Source of the DNA: JBNJDW01 sp051745265
Lineage (GTDB): Bacteria; Pseudomonadota; Alphaproteobacteria; Micavibrionales; CSBR16-224
DNA: 21,315 bases
NCBI GenBank assembly: GCA_051745265.1
Contig: JBNJDW010000004.1
Location: 1 to 21,315 of the forward strand
Direction: 5' to 3'
Below the pieces are notes generated by a model. That model was not told the origin of the DNA and searched no databases. It saw nothing but the letters and a program-made list of their open reading frames with translations. Within the stretch, counting starts at the first letter, position 1. Each line of letters begins with the position of its first letter. A program made the position numbers and the translations under genes. Shown here piece after piece: positions 14,714 to 21,315 of the stretch.

Positions 14714-15652
14714 TTACTGTAAAAATGCCGGTCCCAGGATGGTAATAAAAAGGGCCGGTAAGAAAAACAGGATCATCGGCACGGTCAGCTTTGGCGGCAA
14801 CGAGGCGGCTTTGCGTTCCGCCTCGGCCATACGGGCATCACGCTGTTCATCCGCCAGAACGCGCATGGCCTTACTGACCGATGTACCATATTGTTCGGCC
14901 TGCAGCATTGCGGTCGCAAAAGAACGGGCTGATCCGCTGCCCGCACGGGTCGCAAAGCCCATAAAGGCTGCTTTTCTGTCATTGAGCATACCAAGCTCGG
15001 CGCTGAGAAGCCCCAGCTCTTCAGCAAGCACTTCAGAATGATCGGCAACGTTATCGGCAATTTTATTGATCGCAGCCTCAATACCGACACCGCCCTGCAC
15101 ACAAATCAGCATCATGTCCAGAGAGTCCGGAAAAGCAAAGCCAATTTCCTCCTGCCGTTTATCCGCCGTATTCTTAACCAGAATCCGCGGCAGGTAAAAA
15201 CCGGCTACACCGGAAAGCCCGAGTATCATCAGCTCTACCCCCTCTGAAAGGTCGCTCTCCATACCTGACAGGAACATCATGGCCACCAGACAAAAGATCA
15301 CGGGCAGTGCGATACGGGCCAGCAGATAGTATAATGGTGCTTTGGGATTCCGTATACCAGCGGACAGCATCAGATTGCGGGCTTTAATACTGGCATTACC
15401 GGCCAGCTTCTGTAACCGGTACATCGTATTTAATGATTGCGCTGCCGAACGATCAACCGGCGCCGATCCGCGGATCTCTGTTTCATCACGGGTCTGTTTG
15501 AACAGGTCACGGCGTTTCTTTTCTATGACGGCGCGGTATTTTTGTTTTTTCTCGGACCGCAGCACAAGCGGCAGGGCAATCGCCAGCACAGTGCCCGCCG
15601 CCAGCAAGGCGCTGAAAATAATAATAAGCAAATCTGACGAAATACCGAACAT
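14714..15652 (-). CDS. tadC: Tad pilus inner-membrane platform protein TadC
   Basis: A 312-residue polytopic membrane protein of the type II secretion F family. Predicted membrane helices lie at about 7-30, 109-129, 139-158 and 290-311, with the T2SSF helical domain at about 174-290 (FPDSLDMMLICVQGGVGIEAAINKIAD..., ending in ERKAASLPPKLTVPMILFFLPALF, a TadC signature). It pairs with TadB as the platform on which the CpaF ATPase acts to extrude Flp pilin. It starts four bases after the tadB stop, with AAGG inside the tadB 3' end nine bases before ATG. It is the last gene of the operon visible here and converges on the TPR lipoprotein gene. Length is normal for the family. Confidence 0.94.
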   Translation of the reverse strand: MFGISSDLLIIIFSALLAAGTVLAIALPLVLRSEKKQKYRAVIEKKRRDLFKQTRDETEIRGSAPVDRSAAQSLNTMYRLQKLAGNASIKARNLMLSAGIRNPKAPLYYLLARIALPVIFCLVAMMFLSGMESDLSEGVELMILGLSGVAGFYLPRILVKNTADKRQEEIGFAFPDSLDMMLICVQGGVGIEAAINKIADNVADHSEVLAEELGLLSAELGMLNDRKAAFMGFATRAGSGSARSFATAMLQAEQYGTSVSKAMRVLADEQRDARMAEAERKAASLPPKLTVPMILFFLPALFITILGPAFLQ

Positions 15653-15656
15653 TCAG

Positions 15657-16643
15657 CTATACCTTAAAGTTAATCATCTGACGCATGACAAGCACCCCCA
15701 TCGCCATCCACATCACAGCGCCGGTGGCCATAAGTTTGCCTTTCGGTTCTGTAAACAACAGGGAAATATAATCAGGATTGACCAGATACAAGCCACCTGC
15801 GACCAGAATTGGCAAAGCGCCAATAATCATGGCTGAGGCTTTCGCCTCAGACGACAGGGCCCGGACTTTACGCTTTAGGCGAAAACGGGCGCGGATGACC
15901 GCGGCCAGATTGGCCAGAACTTCGCTAAGGCTACTGCCGGTTTCAGATTGGATCTGTATGGCGGTGGCAAACATTTTGACCTCTGTCAGCGGCATGCGCT
16001 TTGCACAGCGTTCCGCCGCCTCACCCAAAGGAATACCGATTTTCTGATCATCATAGATATGACGCATTTCATCACCAATGGGCGCTTCATATTCGCGGGA
16101 GACCATGGCAATCGCCTCGGATACAGGCATACCGGCCTGCAAAAGTCTGATCATCGCCTCCAGCGCATCGGCAAAGCCTTCGAGGAATTTACGCTGACGA
16201 CGGCCCGAGCGCCATTTCAGGAAAAAGCGCGGTAACCCGAAATAAGCCGTAAAGGCCAGAAAAATTTTGGCGATCTGCGGGATGCCCGTTGAAAGAAGCG
16301 GTAGAGTCACCAAAGTTCCAAAAATCAGTGATGCAATCCAAAACCGGCTGATCGGCACATCAAAGCCCGCCTGCAGCAACATTTCTTTAATGCCGGGTTT
16401 GCCCTTTTTCTTAGGCTGTTCTTCACCTGCTTCTTTTAGTTTTCTGGCGATTTCTTCGCGCTTACGCGAAAGCTGCCTGTCTTTGTCATCACCTTTTTTG
16501 TTTTCTGTTTTGGCACCGCCCGTTATGACAGTCATCAACTGTGTGCGGCGCTGCGCACGGGCATTTGCCTTAAGGGCAAAGACCGTTGCCGCCCCGATTA
16601 TGGCCAGAACAATGACCAATGTAATTTGAACGGTTACCGTCAT
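15657..16643 (-). CDS. tadB: Tad pilus inner-membrane platform protein TadB
   Basis: A 328-residue type II secretion F-family membrane protein. There is an N-terminal membrane helix at about 3-23, a charged cytoplasmic segment rich in Lys/Glu (44-85), a helix pair at about 101-141, the T2SSF domain at about 153-280 (FADALEAMIRLLQAGMPVSEA, and MFATAIQIQSETGSSLSEVL, typical TadB motifs), and two C-terminal helices (about 283-300 and 308-325). Its ATG overlaps the CpaF stop by one base (TGATG), which implies coupled translation. It works with TadC and CpaF in pilus assembly. Confidence 0.94.
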   Translation of the reverse strand: MTVTVQITLVIVLAIIGAATVFALKANARAQRRTQLMTVITGGAKTENKKGDDKDRQLSRKREEIARKLKEAGEEQPKKKGKPGIKEMLLQAGFDVPISRFWIASLIFGTLVTLPLLSTGIPQIAKIFLAFTAYFGLPRFFLKWRSGRRQRKFLEGFADALEAMIRLLQAGMPVSEAIAMVSREYEAPIGDEMRHIYDDQKIGIPLGEAAERCAKRMPLTEVKMFATAIQIQSETGSSLSEVLANLAAVIRARFRLKRKVRALSSEAKASAMIIGALPILVAGGLYLVNPDYISLLFTEPKGKLMATGAVMWMAMGVLVMRQMINFKV

Positions 16644-18181
16644 CAGTTATAAGCTTCCTCCATCGCATCAAGAAGCTGTTTTTCAAGCCCGTATTCCCGG
16701 GCGCGTTCGTACAGTTTTGGCCGCAGCCCGGAAGATTTCTGTGTGCCGATAATGCGGCCAAATTCATCTTCGCCTTCGTATTCAAAACGGAACAGGTCCT
16801 GCATGGTCACGACTTCGCCTTCCATACCGGTGATCTCGGTAATATGCGTGACCTTACGCGAACCATCGCGCAGGCGTTGAACCTGAACAATAACATTAAC
16901 GGCAGAGGAAATTTGTTCCCGCACCGCCTGAATAGGCAGGTTAAGGCCGCCCATGGCAATCATGTTTTCCATCCGTGAAACAGCTTCACGCGGGTTGTTG
17001 GCGTGAACCGTGCCCATTGAGCCATCATGGCCGGTATTCATCGCCTGCAACAGATCAAAGGCCTCAGGCCCGCGAACCTCACCCACGATAATACGGTCAG
17101 GACGCATCCGCAGACAGTTTTTGACCAGATCGCGCATGGCCACTTCCCCTGCCCCTTCCAGATTGGGCGGACGAGTTTCAAGCCGGACAACATGGGGCTG
17201 TTGAAGCTGCAATTCACAGGCATCTTCACAGGTCACAATCCGTTCCCCCAGATTGATATAGCGGGTCAGACAGTTCAGCATCGTCGTTTTACCGGACCCC
17301 GTACCGCCGGAGACCAGAACATTGGCCCGGCAGGCACCGATAATTTTCAACATTTCAGCGCAGGTCGGCGTCATCGATCCAAAACCGACCAGTTTTTCAA
17401 GGGTCAGCTTTTCCTTGGCAAATTTACGAATGGTCATTGACGCGCCGTCAACTGACAGGGGCGGAATAATCACATTAACCCGCGAACCGTCGGGCAGACG
17501 CGCATCACAAATCGGGCTGGATTCATCGACCCTGCGGCCAATCACGCCGACAATCCGCTGACAGACTGTCAACAGGTGCTGATCATCACGAAATTCAATA
17601 TCAGCGGTCTGGATTTTACCATCAAGCTCGACATAAATCGTTTTCGGGCCATTGATCATGATATCGGCGATACCATCCATCTCAAGCAATTCTTCCAGCG
17701 GGCCAAAGCCGAGCATATCATCCGCTGCTTCTTTCGCGACCTGGACAAGCTCTCCCTTGGTCAGATCAAGCGAACGGAACTGGGCAATTTCCGTCACCGC
17801 CGACTGGATTTCTTCGCGCGCCGCTTCGGAATCCATCCGCGACAATGATTTCAAATCAATCCCGTCACGAAGATCGGCCCAGATCCTTTTCCGGGCGCGT
17901 TCAATGCGTGAATTTTTTCGCGGACCGTCAGATGCGGGCTTATCAGACGGCAGATCAGGTGCGGTAATTTTCTTAGGTTTTTCTGTATTTTCCGGTTTGG
18001 CCGTTTCCGGCTCTGTCTCTGGCTTTTCTTCAATACTTTTAGAAGGTGACGGTTTTTTGGCCACAGGGGATTGCGACGGGGCCTCTGCCGGTTTTTCCGT
18101 TTTTACCGTTTGCTCAGGCTTTGGCGCTTTCGCGTCCCGCGGCTTTTTCTTATTTTCGTCTGCACCCTTTTTTCCAAACAC
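16643..18181 (-). CDS. cpaF: Tad pilus assembly ATPase CpaF/TadA
   Basis: A 512-residue cytoplasmic secretion ATPase that powers Flp pilus assembly. Residues 1-95 are a disordered Lys/Pro/Glu/Ser-rich extension. The N-terminal domain (about 96-280) leads into the ATPase core with Walker A SGGTGSGKTT (291-300), an acidic Asp box (CEDACELQL, about 318-326), Walker B-like DRIIVGEVRG (362-371) and the His box GHDGSMGTVHAN (384-395). All key residues are present, so it should be active. The start is GTG (18179-18181): AAGGA lies seven bases upstream and overlaps the TAA stop of cpaE, so termination and re-initiation are probably coupled. CpaF proteins are usually 450-500 aa; the extra length is the N-terminal tail. 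Confidence 0.96.
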   Translation of the reverse strand: MFGKKGADENKKKPRDAKAPKPEQTVKTEKPAEAPSQSPVAKKPSPSKSIEEKPETEPETAKPENTEKPKKITAPDLPSDKPASDGPRKNSRIERARKRIWADLRDGIDLKSLSRMDSEAAREEIQSAVTEIAQFRSLDLTKGELVQVAKEAADDMLGFGPLEELLEMDGIADIMINGPKTIYVELDGKIQTADIEFRDDQHLLTVCQRIVGVIGRRVDESSPICDARLPDGSRVNVIIPPLSVDGASMTIRKFAKEKLTLEKLVGFGSMTPTCAEMLKIIGACRANVLVSGGTGSGKTTMLNCLTRYINLGERIVTCEDACELQLQQPHVVRLETRPPNLEGAGEVAMRDLVKNCLRMRPDRIIVGEVRGPEAFDLLQAMNTGHDGSMGTVHANNPREAVSRMENMIAMGGLNLPIQAVREQISSAVNVIVQVQRLRDGSRKVTHITEITGMEGEVVTMQDLFRFEYEGEDEFGRIIGTQKSSGLRPKLYERAREYGLEKQLLDAMEEAYN

Positions 18182-18191
18182 GTTTTATTCC

Positions 18192-19439
18192 TTACCCCTT
18201 TGTCTTGAAGCCTGCCAATAATTTATCCAGCACCGAACCTTCAGCTTTCGCCGCTTTACCTTGTAATGATTTTTCATGGCCGGATGCATGTTCTGCAACA
18301 TTCAGCAGGCGCATGGTTACATCACTACCGCCTTTGGCTTCGGCCAGCGGCTTGCCGGTGGCTTCGGTTTCGGTAAAAACATCGGGCAGATACGGGATAT
18401 AGGCTTCCGGCTTGTGTTCAAGCGCGGTTTCAATATCCGCTTCGGAAATTTCCTTTGCCCCGAACTGACCTTTCTTATTCACGACAAGATCAATCACTTT
18501 GTTTTTCTCGCCCCGTAATGCTTTGACCTCTTTTAATAAAGCTCGTGCGGAACGCAGCGACGTCAAGCCTGTTGTGGTCACAATCAGAATGTCATGCGCC
18601 CGTTCGATCATCCGGTGAGAAACATCAGCCGGGGCGCATGACAGGTCCACAACAACAACCGGAAAAGTCGTCATAATACGATCAACTGCTTTTTCATATT
18701 GATCGCCATCAACGGCATAACGGATCATATCATCCCCGCCGCAGGCAAAAACAGTCAGATTTGGTGATACTTCGGAGAAAACCCGTTCAATATCTTCTTC
18801 GCTGCCATCAACGGCGTTTTTGACACATTCGGCAAGCGTCGCCGAAGGTTCAATTCCCAGGCTGACGCCAAGCGTGCTCCAGCCACCGGCGGCATCCATC
18901 AACATGGTTTTCTGTTTTAGCTCTTCGGCTATATCCCAGGCCAGCATCTGGGCAATGCTGGTCGTACCAACCCCGCCCATCGCACCGATTACACCGATCA
19001 AACGGCTTTCTGAAATACCTTTTTTCTCAAACAACGCATGGGCAATCACACCGACCATATCCTCGGCGTCAATCGGACGCACCAGATAATCCCTGACCCC
19101 CAGCCCGACCAATTGACGGTAAAGCTGAACATCATTTTCAGGGCCGATAACCACAGCCTCCGTACCTTCAATGCAATGACCGGCCAGAACCCCCAGTTTT
19201 TCAATAAACGTGCCGCTGATATCATCCGTGCCAATAATCACCAGATCGGGTGAACTGTATTCTGCGTATCGTTCAATCGCCGCATCTATGTCACCGGCTT
19301 CGACGTCAATCTCAACCCGGGCAAAACGCCAGTCTTCCCGCAGTTCCTGCATGATTTTCTGCGTATCTTCAGCGGCCGCGAAAACATCAATCTTCGCCGT
19401 TGGCAGCAATACAGCGTCTTTCTTTACGCCTTCAACCAT
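18192..19439 (-). CDS. cpaE: Tad pilus localisation protein CpaE/TadZ (atypical ParA-like ATPase with receiver-like N-domain)
   Basis: A 415-residue cytoplasmic protein that positions the Tad machinery, usually at the cell pole. Residues about 15-135 form a degenerate receiver-like domain (PDLVIIGTDDISG, VGLGVRDYLVRPIDAEDM, the latter like the end of response regulators). Residues about 146-400 form a ParA/MinD-type fold with a deviant P-loop GAMGGVGTTSIA. Both the signature Lys and the P-loop Lys of KGGxGKT are missing (Met and Thr here), as in TadZ-type proteins with weak or no ATPase activity. The Walker A' motif MLMDAAGG and a VVVVDLS strand are present. ATG at 19437-19439 has GGAG five bases upstream, two bases after the CpaD stop. 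Confidence 0.9.
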   Translation of the reverse strand: MVEGVKKDAVLLPTAKIDVFAAAEDTQKIMQELREDWRFARVEIDVEAGDIDAAIERYAEYSSPDLVIIGTDDISGTFIEKLGVLAGHCIEGTEAVVIGPENDVQLYRQLVGLGVRDYLVRPIDAEDMVGVIAHALFEKKGISESRLIGVIGAMGGVGTTSIAQMLAWDIAEELKQKTMLMDAAGGWSTLGVSLGIEPSATLAECVKNAVDGSEEDIERVFSEVSPNLTVFACGGDDMIRYAVDGDQYEKAVDRIMTTFPVVVVDLSCAPADVSHRMIERAHDILIVTTTGLTSLRSARALLKEVKALRGEKNKVIDLVVNKKGQFGAKEISEADIETALEHKPEAYIPYLPDVFTETEATGKPLAEAKGGSDVTMRLLNVAEHASGHEKSLQGKAAKAEGSVLDKLLAGFKTKG

Positions 19440-19441
19440 TC

Positions 19442-20083
19442 TTACTCCCCTAACCCGCTTGCCGATGTTGTGTCCAGAGGTTCAAATTCTTCACCTGACC
19501 GGTAACGCTCGACAACGGTACCGGCTCTGCGGGCATCGCCATCACGCGCGCCGGACCGGCCCAGAAGATCCTTGGGATCGCTGACCATTTTACTGACCGA
19601 GCGCATATGCTCGCAACCGATTTTATAGCTTTTCACATCATGAACACTTTCTGCGCCGGAAATCCCCGTAATGCGCGGGCAGTCTTCAGGCGCCACGGCT
19701 TTCAAACCTTTATAAGAGACCAGGACCCGGCTGTCATAGGATGCATGCCCGGAGGGCACCGTTTCAACATCAAGGTTATTAACACCTTTATCTTTCAAAA
19801 CATGGCTGTATTTCCGGGCCAGTACGTTTGCTTCGGCCTTTGCACCAGAAATATCCTCGGGATACGAAACCAACACCCGCAGGCCGGTTTCATCTGTTTT
19901 CTTATAATCATCCGCAATCCGGCTGAGCACATTGGGCGTAATCTGGCGGCGGTCCATCACGCTTGTTTCTACAGTCTGATCAATCGTAATGCGATCCACA
20001 CTGACCTGTGTTGGGGTTGCCATGGTACACGCCCCCAGCGTCAAGGCAGACAGACAGGTTCCGATTACAATAAAATGACGCAT
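19442..20083 (-). CDS. cpaD: Tad pilus assembly lipoprotein CpaD
   Basis: A 213-residue outer-membrane lipoprotein of the Tad system. The signal peptide ends in LGAC with Cys19 as lipidation site. The body shows the CpaD family pattern: LRVLVSYPEDISGAKAEANVLA, DVETVPSGHASYDSRVLVSY, a pair of Cys in DCPRI and YKIGCEHMRSVSKMVSDPKDLLGR (the NP/DP-x-DLL motif is characteristic), then an Arg-rich stretch. CpaD proteins help the CpaC secretin insert and localise; they are largely restricted to alphaproteobacteria, which supports the taxonomic guess. ATG at 20081-20083 is preceded by AAGGGGAT, which begins inside the CpaC stop codon, nine bases upstream. Confidence 0.9.
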   Translation of the reverse strand: MRHFIVIGTCLSALTLGACTMATPTQVSVDRITIDQTVETSVMDRRQITPNVLSRIADDYKKTDETGLRVLVSYPEDISGAKAEANVLARKYSHVLKDKGVNNLDVETVPSGHASYDSRVLVSYKGLKAVAPEDCPRITGISGAESVHDVKSYKIGCEHMRSVSKMVSDPKDLLGRSGARDGDARRAGTVVERYRSGEEFEPLDTTSASGLGE

Positions 20084-20092
20084 GTTATCCCC

Positions 20093-21315
20093 TTAATCTA
20101 TAAGATAGCCAAATTCCGGGCCGGTTTCCAGATCTTCGGGCAAACGGTTAGAATACGCCCGGTTCATTGTGAATTGAAAACGCTCTGCCAAAGCATTACC
20201 GCTTTTTTCATCAGTATCAGGCGTTGTTACTTCGGCCTCGGCCTCGGCTTCGGCATAGGACGTAACCAGATATGGTGAGACGATAATTAAAAGCTCACTT
20301 TCATCGCGGGCAAAGGATTTGGATTTAAACAGATCGCCAATGATCGGCAGATCACTGATGCCCGGCAAACCATTTAAGGCATTGGTCGTCTCGGACTGGA
20401 TCAGTCCGGCAATCATCAGGCTGCTGCCGCTGCCCATTTCAACTGTTGAATTGGCGCGGCGTACGGTCAAACCGGGAATGCTCACACCCTCGCCCAAGGA
20501 TATACTGTCCTGTTGCGCCAGTGCCGACACTTCCGCTGCCAGTTGCAGACTGATCCGATCCTTCGACATGACAATCGGACGGAAATCAAGCGACACACCG
20601 AATTCCTTAAAGACAATCTGGATACGGCCCTGATCATCAACACCGGTAGGAACCGGGAACTCACCCCCGGCAAGGAAACCCGCGCTTTCGCCTGAAATGG
20701 CCGTCAGGTTTGGTTCTGCCAGAGTGTTGACCAGACCATCACGTTCCAGCGCCCGCAGGTTAAGAACACCCAGGTTATCATTATCAGAAACGAAGAGAGC
20801 GCCCTGCGCAAAAGGATTTGCCGCCGTCAGCCCTGTACCGGAAATACTGTCAAGAGCCCCGCCAACCGTATCTGTTGCAATATCACCCACATTAAAGTCC
20901 ATATCAACGCCAAGCTCACGCAATGTCGAGCGATCCGCTTCAACGATTTTAACCTTTAACATCACCTGCTGCTCGCCGGCGACTTTCATCAGATCGATAA
21001 TCTCTTCATCGGCGTTCACGGAAAAACGATTGGTCAGATCGCGCACCTGATTGGCAACCGCGGGGGTCGAAACCCGCCCGGTCAGAACGATATTGTCACC
21101 AACGGTTTTAACAGTCACCTCTTCATCAGGGAAAAAACTGCCAATGGTTTCTTTCAAAGTCTTTTCATCAATACGGACATGGACTGAAATCTCGGCCAGA
21201 ACATTTCCGGCATCATCAAACGCCAGCACATTGGTATCGCCAATCGCACGCCCCACCACATACAGGCGGTTGGACCGCAGAACACCGACATCAGCAATCG
21301 ACGGACTGGCCACCA
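20093..21315 (-). CDS. cpaC: Tad pilus secretin CpaC, 5' end outside window
   Basis: Outer-membrane secretin pore through which the Flp pilus exits. At least 407 codons are visible. The left part of the protein continues from beyond the window: SIADVGVLRSNRLYVVGRAIGDTNVLAFDDAGN is the second half of the pilus N-terminal domain. A BON-like domain follows (VKTVGDNIVLTGRVSTPAVANQVRDL), then the secretin core with VNTLAEPNLTAISGESAGFLAGGEFPVP, FKEFGVSLDFRPIV and the C-terminal LPGISDLPIIGDLFKSKSFARDESELLIIVSPYLV. After the barrel there is a ~55-residue tail with AEAEAEAE, coded by a GC-rich hexamer repeat at about 20233-20257. The GTG at 21311-21313 is an internal Val codon, not a start. The missing part should include the signal peptide and about 80-100 residues. 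Confidence 0.95.
   Translation of the reverse strand, partial: VASPSIADVGVLRSNRLYVVGRAIGDTNVLAFDDAGNVLAEISVHVRIDEKTLKETIGSFFPDEEVTVKTVGDNIVLTGRVSTPAVANQVRDLTNRFSVNADEEIIDLMKVAGEQQVMLKVKIVEADRSTLRELGVDMDFNVGDIATDTVGGALDSISGTGLTAANPFAQGALFVSDNDNLGVLNLRALERDGLVNTLAEPNLTAISGESAGFLAGGEFPVPTGVDDQGRIQIVFKEFGVSLDFRPIVMSKDRISLQLAAEVSALAQQDSISLGEGVSIPGLTVRRANSTVEMGSGSSLMIAGLIQSETTNALNGLPGISDLPIIGDLFKSKSFARDESELLIIVSPYLVTSYAEAEAEAEVTTPDTDEKSGNALAERFQFTMNRAYSNRLPEDLETGPEFGYLID

Noticed and set aside
21311..21313. GTG as the start of the CpaC gene
   Set aside because: It lies inside the pilus N-terminal domain with no signal peptide after it; the reading frame remains open to the window edge, so the gene is partial.

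Overview
The window reads as a surface-attachment locus from a Gram-negative bacterium, most likely an alphaproteobacterium. The reasons are the cpaC-cpaD-cpaE-cpaF-tadB-tadC gene set and order (CpaD-type lipoproteins are typical of that class) and the mid-range GC content. Genus cannot be told from the sequence. The whole window is dense coding sequence; the longest stretch without a gene is the 243-bp divergent intergenic region at 13061-13303.

Left part (1-13060, all minus strand): a LapA-like giant adhesin operon. In transcription order it holds a 2580-residue type I secretion substrate (13060->5318), a TolC-family outer-membrane channel (5213->3633), an ABC exporter with a degenerate C39 peptidase-like domain (3583->1121), and an HlyD-family adaptor (1124->beyond the left edge). 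Together the last three form a complete type I secretion system dedicated, by context, to the adhesin. The adhesin consists of two N-terminal beta-rich modules, each ending in the same QIEPAAG heptapeptide, then a Gly-rich linker, three ~242-residue repeats (A1-A3), three ~477-492-residue repeats (B1-B3, two of them nearly identical), and a C-terminal type I secretion signal. PAAG closely matches the LapG protease site (TAAG) of Pseudomonas LapA and the first copy sits at nearly the same residue number. The protein may therefore be held in the outer membrane and released by proteolysis, possibly with a duplicated lock. No LapG or LapD homologue lies in the window.

Middle (13061-14680): a divergent promoter region, then a plus-strand gene pair. 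The pair encodes an exported orphan secretin N-domain protein with a four-cysteine motif and a Gly-rich tail, and a TPR lipoprotein of the TadD type. Both look like accessory factors for the Tad pilus.

Right part (14714-21315, all minus strand): the core of a Tad (Flp) pilus operon in transcription order: CpaC secretin (N-terminus outside the window), CpaD lipoprotein, CpaE/TadZ ATPase-like protein, CpaF/TadA ATPase, TadB and TadC inner-membrane platform proteins. The genes are tightly packed, several with stop codons overlapping the next ribosome binding site or start. Pilin, prepilin peptidase and CpaB would be expected beyond the right edge.

The juxtaposition suggests one locus for two-stage attachment: Tad pili for first contact and a releasable giant adhesin for firm holding. 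This link is inferred from gene position only.
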